Below are positions 1 to 9,955 of a stretch of 22,077 bases of DNA, in pieces. The translations under genes and the position numbers were made by a program. The DNA is from Phaeoceros laevis (lineage: Eukaryota; Anthocerotophyta; Anthocerotopsida; Notothyladales): NCBI GenBank assembly GCA_049999765.1, contig JBNGIQ010005041.1, forward strand, positions 1 through 22,077, in the 5' to 3' direction. The notes under the pieces were generated by a model. That model worked only from the letters and a program-made list of their open reading frames with translations, was not told where the DNA came from and did not search any database. Numbering within the stretch: position 1 is the first letter of the stretch; each line of letters starts with the position of its first letter.

Positions 1-709
1 TGTGAATGAGGGTGCTCCCTACTCCTAGATGTTTATGAAGCCTTAGCTGTCTCCAAAGCCCCCAAGGAAAGTGTACTTACATGCCACCATATCTCTTCTT
101 GATCCTTACTCCATTCTGAAGGGTTGTTACTCCATTCTCGAATGCATATGTGGTAGTTTGATAATTCAAGCTCTTGGTGTGTCCATGATTGTAGAGTCAC
201 CTTATGGAAATCCATAGTCCCATAATCTGCGGGCTTAGACGCCACATTGACCCGCTCATACAATGTCATCTCATTGCGTTTCGGACGCGTTTCGAACGGA
301 TGTACGTTCCAAACGCGTTTCGTTGAAGCCCGAAACGCATTTCGCGTAAGTATGTTTGTAAGGTGCACATGCCTTTCGCGCGGTTATGACACTAACTGCC
401 CTGCTCCGCCGGGGGTGGTGCCCGAAAGCCGCTCAGGATGAGAAAAATAAGGACACCGTCTAGCAGATCGCCTCTCACTCGAGAAGATTGTGGCAGTGTG
501 CGCACCAGCAGGACCTGGTGCCAGCAGAGCGATCGCTATCGGAAACACGGTGCGCATCTCTCAATTGTGCAAGCCGATCGATGTCCGGGCGCTGCCACCG
601 GCTGCTCATGATGACATCTGATGACCGTCTACAGAGGAACTCGTGAAATGATGAGCGCAGTGGTGGTCGGGATCGATACCCGTGGGGGTTGATCTATTGC
701 GGTGATGCC
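1..709. other. Intergenic, no convincing gene
   Basis: I see no supported gene in this stretch. A 111-codon minus-strand reading frame at 33-368 has no family motif that I recognise, so it is left uncalled. The notable structure is a cluster of near-palindromic ACGCGTTTCG-like words at 276-344, listed separately. The last 100 bases or so should hold the leader and promoter of the plus-strand gene that starts at 710. An out-of-frame ATG at 705 lies just before that start. Confidence 0.5.
276..344. repeat. Cluster of CGAAACGCGTTTCG-like palindromic words
   Basis: Four related words occur within 69 bases: GCGTTTCG at 276-283, ACGCGTTTCG at 285-294, AAACGCGTTTCG at 311-322 and CGAAACGCATTTCG at 331-344. 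The last two are close to perfect palindromes. The cluster is CpG-rich and non-coding. It could be a relic of a terminal repeat or a cluster of protein-binding sites. The sequence does not tell which. Confidence 0.45.
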
Positions 710-2105
710 ATGGACGCTGTGATGCGCAAACACCGTGGCACTCTGGTGAGGCTGCGATCCCTCAAGCCCAAGCCCGAGAACTACAACCACCAGCGGAAGA
801 GGACGTTTTTGTTGGAGGAGGAGGAAGAGGACAGCTTCGACCGACGATTCCACACTCCCTACTTTGGCAGGAGGGCCAGTTCGGTCACCCAGTTGCACCA
901 GGTGAAGCCGCCCCCGCACTCGTATCATCCCTCCTTGTCGGGGACGCCTCCGCAATGCTTCAACAGGAAGGCCAGCTCCATCACCGACTTCGTGGAGAAC
1001 TGCGGCAAGGCCAAGCGGACGAGTGATGACCTGGGCTGGTTCGGCAGGACCGCCACGGACGTGAGCGTGCATCAGCGCATCATCCCTGCTCCTCACTACG
1101 GGAAGCGGACGGACGGACCGGCTCCCTGGTACGGGAGGCTGGCCACATTCGTCACGGATCCCTGCAGGTACCCCGGTGATCCAACTTGGAGGTCCATCTT
1201 GCACCACTGGGAGGAGGATAAGCGGAACCCTAAGTACCCCACATCAAGCGACGAGTACGCTGTCTGTCCTCAGCACGTCAGTCCCAGAGAGCTTGCGGCA
1301 GCGGTTGCTGCCAAGAGGAAGAGCCAGACCGTTGTGAAGAAGGCGTGGATGACCAGTGTGGATCGGGACAGGCTTGACAAGGAGCGCATTCTTGGCTTGG
1401 GCCCCGGCAGTCGCTGCTCACCCACCCCTCCCTATGCCTTGGGGTCGTCCGAGTCGGTTTCCACCATTTCCACCAAGTCAGCTCAAGCAGAGAGAACAGC
1501 GGCCGCCACCGCTGCTCAAACCCAGGCACAGGAGCACAAGGCGGATGCAAAACCGGCAGCCAGCAGCAGCCTCAAGTCACAGGCGTCCAAGTCGCACGCT
1601 GAAGACGGGAGTGATCATGAGAATTCGAAGGAGACGAAGAAGAAGAAAGGGCCAGACAGCCCTAAGTCAGCTGGAAGCCACCATTCCAAGGAGAAATGCA
1701 CCAACAGTCCACCAGCACCGGTCATATCCATTTCCGTCTCATCGTGCGCATCTGGTAGCAGAAACCAGCCCGGCGAAGCTTGCAAGTCTCCCAGATCCGA
1801 GCTCCTGTCTCCTACATCAGAAAAGAGCTACAAATCCAGCCAAAAATCTCCTCTGCCTGCTCCAGGCAGCAACAGCTCAAGGTCAGGGACTCGGAGGCCC
1901 GAAGAGAACTCGCAATGCACCAAGAGCCNNNNNNNNNNNNNNNNNNNNNNNNNNNNNNNNNNNNNNNNNNNNNNNNNNNNNNNNNNNNNNNNNNNNNNNN
2001 NNNNNNNNNNNNNNNNNNNNNNNNNNNNCGGTGCCTTACGAACAACCCCACGAGAGGCGTACTCATAAGAAAACCTCCATCACAACGGCACCCATTGTGA
2101 ACTAG
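710..2105 (+). CDS. Uncharacterised repeat protein, interrupted by assembly gap
   Basis: I do not recognise this protein. The open frame runs without a stop from ATG 710 (context GCCATGG) to the N-gap at 1929, about 406 codons. The N-terminus is basic and is followed by an acidic run (residues 36-41). Four diverged copies of a motif follow: YFGRRASSV (51-59), CFNRKASSI (83-91), WFGRTATDV (110-118) and WYGRLATFV (140-148), spaced 27-32 residues apart. From about residue 185 the protein is Ser/Lys/Pro-rich and probably disordered. The frame beyond the gap is unknown because the gap length is arbitrary. The end at 2105 is one guess, a basic tail ending APIVN; another frame would stop at 2068. 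No membrane segment or signal peptide is visible. Short periodic motifs plus basic, disordered sequence would suit a microtubule- or flagellum-associated protein in a plant with swimming sperm, but that is speculation. Confidence 0.55.
1929..2028. other. Assembly gap of exactly 100 N
   Basis: There are exactly 100 N bases, the usual placeholder for a scaffold join of unknown length. It falls inside the plus-strand open frame. Sequence to its left and right therefore comes from separate contigs, and their adjacency, true distance and frame cannot be judged here. Confidence 0.98.
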
Positions 2106-2289
2106 CTAGTTAGAGTTCCGGTTTAGCATAGGAGGCAAGAAAGAAAGCCGAAGGACGACACAAATCGTAACATGCAGGACAGGCACGAAAATGGAGTGGG
2201 CTTGACAACAACTTCGTTTTACCTTGCCGGTAACGACCACCACTTCCTTGTATTTATCTGCCTGAAATCTTGCGGCAACCCAGGCACAA

Positions 2290-2793
2290 GGAGGCTGTGT
2301 TGAAATTGCCTGGAGCCCAAAGCAGGGTCCGCTTCACTCAGCAATTCTCCATTGTACAGAGCTACCCGCGCCTGATTCATCAAAACGTGAACCCACCTTA
2401 CAATCTTGAATCTTGTCCCCATTTGAGGCTTGCAAACAAACTGCTCATCTCTATAGATGAGTTGCACATGTTTGTACCTTGTCCACTATGAACTTGCTGC
2501 CCGAAGCTCCATCCTTGATGATCTATAGGTGGATGTCCGCATAAGATCTCCAGCAACACCACCCCAAAACTAAAGACATCGCTCTTGTCCGTGAGCAATC
2601 CTGTCAAGTTGTACCTGTTTTGCAAGGCCCATTTTTTGTTTCGTAGAACTGGAAAGAACTATTCACTACTTGCATCACGAAGGTTGTGAGAACCAGTATT
2701 TGCTTACTTCAGGATCCAAGTATTCCAGGGTCCCTTCGAACTCACCACGGTCATTACTTGCGATTGGTCTGTGAGCTTGGAAAGCCCGAAATC
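2290..2793 (-). pseudogene. Receptor-like kinase C-lobe relic
   Basis: Minus-strand pieces match consecutive subdomains of a plant LRR/malectin-type receptor-like kinase. DFGLSKL begins at 2793. GTLEYLDPE of the activation segment is at 2734-2708. A clear exon at about 2613-2477 reads [19 protein letters not shown] (subdomain IX). A further piece at about 2410-2300 reads IVRWVHVLM, then GELLSEADPAL (region X). The DFG and YLDPE pieces are out of frame by 2 nt, a stop lies two codons before DFG, and joining YLDPE to the next exon at the visible splice sites shifts frame again. The catalytic HRD loop, N-lobe and subdomain XI are not found. I infer a truncated, decayed copy. It lies between the gap and the NCL 3' end and is not expected to be functional. 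Confidence 0.7.
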
Positions 2794-3071
2794 CCGCTAC
2801 TTGAGGGGTTTCGCCACCTTGCGGCGCACAAGCGGCGGACATGAAAAAAACTTTTTTTAAGCGTCGTTTTTGGTGAGGTGGCTGCCAGCACTACTTGGTT
2901 GGCAGGACGTGCTACCAAGTACCTGACCAGGCCGGTACAGCCGGGGATCCTGAACTGTTTGTTGATGCTTGTTACAACACATTGCTGTAGATAGTACATT
3001 CTTACTGATGAAAGTAACTGAATGTGCCCTCGTGGGGGCAAAATTATTTCCACTTGGGCTAAAAAGGGTGC

Positions 3072-6000
3072 TCATTTCCAGCCGAGGGCGCTGTCCAGCA
3101 GAGCAACAGCTGCGATGGAGAACGGGTACAAGGCCAGGATTGGAACGGCGCTCCACAGAGGGAAGGTGGTTCTAGACCCACCGACTACTCCACTCACCAA
3201 GATGGTGAACACAATGACAGTCACCTGTAGTACGCAAAGCGCAGCATCCATCATATTGTGATGATTTTAAGAAGTGGAGACAGCGTCCAAGTGTCGCACT
3301 TACCTCGCTGGAAAAATCCCAAGTGAGCCCCCTTGCGTAGACAATCCCGAGAAAGAGGCCAAGGCACCTTGAAACAACCACACCGGTATAGTCAGCAGTC
3401 AGCATATATTACCGAGAAGCGAGAAAAGGCAGCTAGCTACCTACGTCACTCACAGCGTGTTGTTAATTGTAACAGCGCCATACAACTGCGAGAATGTCAA
3501 GGAAATATTCCTCTTCCGCTTCTTCATGGCGAACAGAATGCTGGAAACCAGCTCGCTTGCATTGGATGCAAAGGGAGTCACGACAAAAGCCACGAAGAAA
3601 GCAGGGACACCAGATGCAGTTGAGAAGCTGCTGATAGTGTCTACCATGGGATCTGCAAAGACAGCGGCCAGTGCTGCCCCCGCACCCATGTAGATCGCCG
3701 CCTTCCTCACAATCGCTGATGCATCTGCCGGTTTGGCATCAGCATCTGCTGTCTCCACTCCATTCACCTCGGACTCTAGCAAATCCAGCACCTGCATGAA
3801 CGCGTACTTGAGACCAAGTTAGTAAGACGAACAGTTTTAGGCTTAGGTGAATCAAGGTAATTCACTGCCACAGCATGGGCCTGGAATCTCACCTTCTTGG
3901 CTTCCTCGGACTGGGCAGCCCAAAAGCTGGAGTGCATGGACTCAACATCCTGACGGAACTGGCGACTTCGCTTCGCTCTCGTGACTTCCTGAGCCCATTT
4001 TGACAGTCCATATACAAATTCATTTTCACTTAGAGTTCCGTCCGCATTTATATCAAACTCTGTTAGCCAAGTCTCGACTTGCTGTTCTGCTGGTATGGAG
4101 CTGCACAAAGGAACTTAAAGTTAAGTAGGGCAGGAGAAGGCCAGACAGACATGAATAAATAAAAATTATCCACTAAGAGGGGATCACCCTTCTTCCTCAA
4201 TATCCAGCCCTATTATCAGGCCTTTCAACTCTTCAACCTCCATTCTACCGTCCTTGTTCTTGTCAAAGGCCACAAAAAGCTCCCTCAGAAACTCGTGTCC
4301 TGAACTCCTTTGCTCACTCTGCCACAAGAAGCAACGGCTTACATGCATCAGCAATGATACAGTCGATACTGGGTATGGGGGCCAAAGAGTAGCTAGCTCT
4401 ACCTCTGATGATGTCTTCAACAACGGACTAGTCTTTGTTGTGAAGGAAGTCACTCCCTGTAACGCTCGAGACCTCAAAAACTGCAGTCTTGCCTCCTCTA
4501 TCCGTTTCTGTTGCAGCCATGGCGAGGCCACCTGTCCAAAGCCCCAAGGATCTGCTCAAATGCCTGTATCCCGACCCGAGGCAAATGAAGGTAGCTAGGG
4601 GTTGGGATGGGCAATAACTTGGTAGGTAGCATACGCAACAAGGCCTGCAAGAGCCAGGGCAGCCCCAGCCAGAGCCGCCACCGAGCCTTGCGCTGGCTGT
4701 CCATCCAGAAGAGGGATCTGGGCGCACAAGTAAGGAACCACTGATGCTATCATTATCCAGGCACCCCATCTGAAAATATGAGTCATCCATCGGGTGAGGT
4801 CGAAGAAATGAGCCCTGCAAGTTGATGATGTTTACTGCAAGGACTTGCGAACCTAGTTTGCTCGTCTGTTGTTACGCCTGTTCCGTACAGATCAAATTTT
4901 CTGGACAGTTTCAGATCTTCCGCTGTGCCTTCGGGGCCAGAGAGGTCGCAACGCCCCGCATAAAGAGAGCTGGCCCATGCTATCGTCAAAAGCATAACAG
5001 TGGATCCTGCCAGCACTCCCACCCCCACCATCACCTCCTGTTGTGCCTGCTCCCTTCGTCAACCACAAGTAGTTATTCTCTATCCAAAAGCAGATCACAT
5101 TGTCATGAGCAACGAGCCAAAGCAACTAGAGAGGGAATATTGCCAGACCTCCTCTACAGTGCCTCCAGCACCTGAGAAGGAGATTAGCAAAGAATCCGGA
5201 AGAGCCCCCAGGACTGGAAGGAGGAGGCCCCCTAGAAGTCCAGGGTTCATGACCTGCCATCAACAGATCAGCCAGCAAGTAAGTCCCCCGCATTATCTGG
5301 CGGGACTTCAAACAGTTGAAGCCGTGGCATTTCCTAACCTCCAGTAGCAACTCGCTCCCTTCTGAGATGAATTTGGCTGCAGTCAGAAGAAGGTAGCCGT
5401 ACACTCCCATGAGAAACAGGTTCCCTCCCACGGTAGTAGAGCACGGTAAAATGCCATACGTTTCCTCGCACTCACATACTCCTCCTCCACTAGTGACTGC
5501 TAGCACTGGAGCGGCGCGCAGAGATGAAAAGTCGTAACCATGCCCGTCCGAGGTTCGAGGGATTAGTAAACCTGCCCCTGAATCCTTTACTATGCCAACA
5601 GATAGCTGGGGCGCCTCCAATATTCCAGCTGCTGCAAACCTGGAGTCGGACAGTGGCATTCCGACGCACAAGCTCAAGGCTAGACAAAGTACGGTAGGCA
5701 GCTTGTTATCCGAGAACACTATTTCTGGTTCTGGCAGTCCTCCCAAGGGACACCTTGGGTGAAATATTCTGGAGCGGATACGTCCAATATTCTCCACGAC
5801 GAGCAGCCAAAGTTGCTGTGGCATCGCAACCGCAGAGCCAAGCCGAGGTGGAGGCATCCCAACCTGAACTGTGGGAGTCAGCTCTACCGACAACCTCTCC
5901 TTGCGCCGCGGCTGGGACTGTGAGCTCAATGCGCTCCCAGAGCCTCCGCATCGTGTTGCCGTTGACAACCTGACCAGAAGGACAAAAAACTGTGAGCGGG

Positions 6001-6083
6001 AAGAGAAAGGGGTCAGGGGAGCGGAAAACAGCAGTAAAATGGATTCACCGGTGCAAGCGCGGAGGAGCCACGAGGAGCGCCAT
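3072..6083 (-). CDS. NCL: NCL-type Na+/Ca2+ exchanger-like protein with EF-hands
   Basis: This is a plant NCL: a cation/Ca2+ exchanger with two exchanger halves and central EF-hands, acting in Ca2+ homeostasis at endomembranes. Exons are 6083-6049, 5969-5339, 5253-5149, 5046-4853, 4769-4619, 4531-4403, 4318-4188, 4100-3893, 3791-3454, 3367-3304 and 3224-3072. All introns are GT-AG (79-102 nt) and the frame is kept, giving 712 aa. The family motif ETYGILPCSTT precedes the first alpha repeat, GALPDS (about 238-243). EF-hand loops DKNKDGRMEVEE (434-445) and DINADGTLSENE (475-486) keep the calcium ligands. The second alpha repeat is TPFASNASEL (about 600-609), and the end ALGWK matches the family. 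Plant relatives are near 585 aa. The excess is mostly a roughly 110-residue N-terminal extension, rich in Ser/Ala/Arg, before a hydrophobic stretch (LPTVLCLALSLCVG). Exon 1 is only 35 nt and is the weakest part; in-frame ATGs at 5857 and 5824 are alternatives. Confidence 0.92.
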
Positions 6084-6725
6084 GGCTGGGCTCGCCGCTA
6101 CATGTCCGGCGCTTCCCGCACTCTCGAGACTCAACTTTTTGTGCCACTAGTATAGATAAGGCCTGACCGTCTGCACCTTTTTCGTGAAACCGGCCAAATT
6201 CCAAGCCTCTGAATCACAGGTTGGGTTCGCAGCCTTCCCTGTCCTTTCAGTGAAGGTGTTCGAGGAAGTTCGAGGAAGGGAAGAGGTGAACGGTGGCAAA
6301 ATGAGGCGGAACCGCAGGAGACTGAAAACATTCGGAGCTGAAGAGGCACCACTGGCCAGTGATGCCGGCTACGGGGGAAGTTTTGCAGGTGAGGCAGTTT
6401 CAGCTTCATGAAAAAAGAGGCTTTCAGCGGTAAGCAGAGAAGTGGATGTAGACGTCTCCTGAAAGCTTATGTCCCTCTTCCACGACATGGCGAAACTTCG
6501 GTAGTGGTATAGAATGTTGCAACGCTTGTGCGACGCTCAGTTCAGCTTCTGGTTGGACAAGGGCACCGCTCTTATCTTTTCGTGTAAATGATTTTTGTTC
6601 CTGGGGTAGTTCATTCTTGACAAAGCTAGCTGACTCTCCATGATAGCATAGGAAAGAAAGACAGACACTTCCTGTCTCCTCCTGTCACCTACAGGAATGG
6701 GGACAGTCACCCTGGGAGTTGTCTG
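6084..6725. other. Intergenic: NCL upstream region and MOSC 3' flank
   Basis: No gene is seen here. The left part should hold the NCL leader and promoter, read on the minus strand. A weak TATA-like CTATACTA on the minus strand lies near 6145-6152, about 65 bases upstream of the proposed ATG. The right part should be the 3' flank of the MOSC gene. Short open frames here have no recognisable motifs. Confidence 0.45.
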
Positions 6726-8521
6726 CTACGAAGCTGAAGAGAGGATTTCTAAAGTGTCACCGACTGCCACGAAAGGGAGTTCCTGCCACCCGATCTGCTT
6801 GAGGTACCTGGTGCGATCACATACAAAAAAAGTTCCGAAGTAGACCTGCAAGAACTTGCAACTGGGTTTGTGTGAGAGTTCAAGCTCGAGATCTGTCCTG
6901 CACCAGAAGAAGCAAGCAGCTGGACAGCGAGCAAAAACATGGACCTGTTTCAGGTTGCCTGAAGTCATGCCCAATAGCTCTCCAGACCGGTATGTAGCCA
7001 GAGTCTGCATAGCAAGGACGAGGTGGAAGTGTTTCAAATCGAAACATTTGGGAATTTGGCACCATTACGCCCCATGAGCAGCTGCTAGAGACAGACAGCG
7101 AACCTTGCCGGGCTCGGTATTTATGCCTTGGGCAGTCTCCTGCTCTATGTTGGGAACCTGTGAGCACATGAGAAATAGGTAGCTATGTGGAATACATCTT
7201 GGAACGGGTTCAAGAGAATACTGTCTCAATCAGCAGGTGCTGGCTTGAGTGTGTCCAGGGGTCGCATGTACCTTGCACCTCGCACAACGCATGACATACG
7301 AGAAACGGAGCTTTTTCCCATTATGCACAGTTGAGAAGGCACGCCACTGGTCTTCTTCATATGCTCTTGATCCCCTTATAACCACACTGCAACGAGGGGG
7401 AAGCAAACTCAAAGCAAACTCTGTTCTCTGGAATGCAATTCAAAATATGAAGATAGGAGCATGCTCAAAGGGGAAGGTAGCCAACTTTGGTCTAAACCGG
7501 TTCATAAGGACAGGCTTGTCCAGTTTTTTGTTCAGATCGTCCAACGAGGCCTGCAGAAGGCTGAGCAATATTCGGTCAGACAGATCAAGAACCACGTCCA
7601 CCCAGGGTCAAGAGAGCAAGGATGCATGCGACAGCACCTCAGATGCAAACAGGAACTGTCCGTAATTTGTGAAGCCTGTCACAAATCCTTCGGGTGCACA
7701 TTCAACTTGACGGTCCAACATATCTGCAGGCAAGATTGTTCAAAACATGCCTAACAGCCAGCTCCTGGAAAGGCAGGTAGCCAGAAGACAGGAACAAGTG
7801 GAATTCGGACTTGTTACCTGCTGGGACCCGGACCAGACGGGCTGGCATACCCAAGTATTGGGTCCACCAAGCGCTTGCCTCAGGACCTTCATCTATGGCT
7901 TGTCCGCACCAGCCCCACACAACAACATCCACAATGCTTCCCCTTTCACCCTGCTGATGTCCTTTTTTGCTAATGTTGGGATTCGGTCGGTGAAGAAAGA
8001 CCTTCAGTGTGGGCATGCCAGGTGCATCAATGCCTGCATCAGCAAAGGTACAGCAACGCCTGAACGCTTATACAAAGGTGGAAGAGAGGCCAGGTCCGGA
8101 ATTGGAAAATTTATGGAAATCTATTCCGTACTCACACAAAGCAGCATCTTGTGGCATCGCCTCGCCTTCGAATGCAGCAGGAGGAAGAGAGGGCTGAACA
8201 AGGGCCAAGCTGGGTGCCCTGGCTTGTGCAATCAAGCGGCCTTTATCCGCACTCACAACCATCCATTCTCTGTCATACAAGAAACCTGCGTGGTTGCCGC
8301 TGGGAGGCTATGAGTCCAGACAGAAGTGGACATCCAGAGAGGGAAATATGTACAGGTGAGCATCAACAAGCCAACATTTCATGAAGACTAGCATCAAAGC
8401 AGCAAGCAGTTGGAGTTGAGGATGTACCAAGTGAGGTGATAGAGGCTTTTGTTAGCGGGACACCACGGCATGCCTTGACAGGATAAACAACCAGCTGCGT
8501 CACAACGTATTCAGGCTGCAT
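6726..8521 (-). CDS. MOSC-domain protein, mARC-like (molybdenum cofactor)
   Basis: This belongs to the plant MOSC family related to the mitochondrial amidoxime-reducing component. These proteins bind molybdenum cofactor and reduce N-hydroxylated substrates with cytochrome b5 partners. Exons are 8521-8428, 8285-8136, 8033-7818, 7723-7638, 7550-7486, 7386-7272, 7157-7104, 7004-6945 and 6845-6726. All introns are GT-AG (87-142 nt), giving 319 aa, the size of plant homologues. The N-terminal MOSC_N barrel shows VVYPVKACRG and then FLYDREWMVV. The MOSC domain shows VDVVVWGWCGQAIDEG, YLGMPARLVRV, MNRFRPN and RGSRAYEEDQW. The cysteine motif MRCARCKVPNIEQETA follows. By family alignment the Cys in RCK (about 241) is the likely molybdenum ligand, which is an inference. 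The ending VYFGTFFVCD, then VAVGDTLEIL, also fits. The short N-terminus, with ATG directly before the domain, lacks an obvious targeting peptide. Confidence 0.92.
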
Positions 8522-9466
8522 GGCCGGTCCTCGGGAAAAATTAGTTGGCCAGGAAAGCACAGCGGTGGCAGGTCTAGCAAGGCTTCTTCAGATCTCAAGC
8601 AAGCAGCAAAGTGTGCCAGCGTGAGTTACGGCCAGCCGGCAGCAGCATTCCTTGAGGAAGAAGATACCTCACAACTTAGTGTGGAGTATGTGGCCCACCT
8701 GGATGGAATCCTGCCCGTACGTACAGAAAGGGTGCTCCCTGTGGCAATTAAAAACTCCGTGGTATCTCCCTCGGGCTACGGAACTGGGCAGGCCAACAGT
8801 CCTCCCTAGGTGGGTGTACACAGTAGCTACCACATGCACGACTACAGCCACTTGCGAGCTTCTTCTTCTAGATCTTCTCTCAGATTCATATATAGACAGA
8901 CTCCTTGTTCAAGCGCGAAGTCTTGAGCTTCTTGAAAATGTGTTCTGCTGAATTAGATCTGAAACAGCAAAAGCAGAGCTACAGGTACTGATCCACAACA
9001 TTGAGAATCTACCATTCCAAGAACAAACTGCATTTCCTGGAAACATGTGGCCCCCTGTAACATTTGGAGAACGAGGTTCACGAGTACGGAAAGACCAATT
9101 CATTCCTCAAAGTTTACATAGTTCAAATGTCTTACAAATAGAAATATATTGCTTAATAAGATCTTACTCGACGACTCTCTAGAGAATTTCAGAGTGATCA
9201 CTCTTTGGAACCTTGAAAACGAAATCAAATAATTTGGTGGGTAAGCACTCCCATCACTCCAAATGACCACTACTCAACTTGGATCTGGGCAACGTCAAAT
9301 ATACTCACCCACTCTGCATCAATATAAAACTAAAGACCAATTTGCAACCCACTCAGGTCTACAGCTAGCAATCTTCACTAGTTGCCTGTAGCTGTTCATA
9401 CGAATTTGCAACAATTCTTCCAACCAAGTTGCACGACTTCATCAGAACTCAATGAGATGTCCCCGC
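8522..9466. other. Intergenic: MOSC upstream region and STIG1-like 3' flank
   Basis: I see no supported gene in about 945 bp. The left half is the presumed promoter and leader of the MOSC gene. The right half (about 9100-9460) is AT-richer and should include the 3' untranslated region of the STIG1-like gene. It carries two neighbouring perfect palindromes, TCTCTAGAGA (9176-9185) and AGAGTGATCACTCT (9191-9204). Open frames of 60-100 codons exist on both strands, but none shows a family motif. Confidence 0.5.
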
Positions 9467-9955
9467 TTAGTAGCCGCACAGTCCATAAGCACACTGCGAC
9501 CCAGATGCGCACTTGTTGTTGCAAGAGCCGCAGTGGTTCCGGTCGCTGCTCAAACGCTTGCACTTCCCGCTGCAGCAAGCATGACCCAGACGGCAGATAT
9601 GGTTGCAAGTGCCGCAGTGGCCCGGGTGGGAGTGGAGGTCGACGCATGCAACTCCGCAGCAAGCGCTCCCGGGGAAAAGACCAATCGCGCAGATGGAAGG
9701 CCTGAATTTGCAGTTAATGTTGCGGAAGCGGGTGTAGCTTGCAGAGGCGCCAAAAGCGTTGCTGCTGCTGGTTTCCAGCGGTACCGCATCGATGCCTTTC
9801 AGCATGCTTCCCAAGCTCTTCTTCGTGCTGGTGGGAGTCGCCTGCTCCTTGGCACTGGCCTCAGAACCGGAGAAGCAGGTAAGAGCCACGAGGACTGCAA
9901 CCACCAGCGCCGCCTTTGTGGACATCTCCAGAGCCTTCTTTCTGCTGAAATCCAT
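9467..9955 (-). CDS. STIG1-like: STIG1-like secreted cysteine-rich protein
   Basis: This is a single-exon gene of 162 aa, ATG at 9955 and stop TAA at 9469-9467. The N-terminus has a hydrophobic core (AALVVAVLVALTCF, residues 15-28) after basic residues and ends near SEASA, a good secretory signal. A variable Ser/Thr-rich linker follows. The C-terminal half, from about residue 82, has 16 cysteines in the STIG1-family spacing, including the SACC, HACC, HCGTCNHIC and HCGSCNNKC segments, and ends with CAYGLCGY. In flowering plants, family members are extracellular peptides acting at the stigma or pollen-tube surface, or in reactive-oxygen signalling. A role in a spore-bearing plant is unknown and must differ from stigma function. 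Met11 is an alternative start that still keeps the signal peptide. No neighbouring gene suggests a joint function. Confidence 0.88.
   Translation of the reverse strand: MDFSRKKALEMSTKAALVVAVLVALTCFSGSEASAKEQATPTSTKKSLGSMLKGIDAVPLETSSSNAFGASASYTRFRNINCKFRPSICAIGLFPGSACCGVACVDLHSHPGHCGTCNHICRLGHACCSGKCKRLSSDRNHCGSCNNKCASGSQCAYGLCGY

Noticed and set aside
33-368. 111-codon minus-strand frame
   Set aside because: No family motif, covers the palindromic word cluster, and no supporting splice or promoter signal. Most likely chance.
629-1207. 192-codon minus-strand frame opposite gene 1
   Set aside because: Mirror frame of the plus-strand gene. Its composition is that of a shadow, and the plus frame has a strong start context and internal protein repeats.
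1356-1928. Second plus-strand frame inside gene 1
   Set aside because: Overlaps the main frame and is Pro/Arg-rich as expected from the shifted frame of Ser/Lys codons. Only its post-gap tail was considered, as a possible end of gene 1.
4428-4820. 130-codon minus-strand frame within NCL
   Set aside because: Shifted reading of NCL exons and introns. The exon model in the correct frames reproduces NCL motifs.
8621-8951. Plus-strand frames upstream of the MOSC gene
   Set aside because: No recognisable domain, short, and in the presumed promoter region. Not enough for a call.
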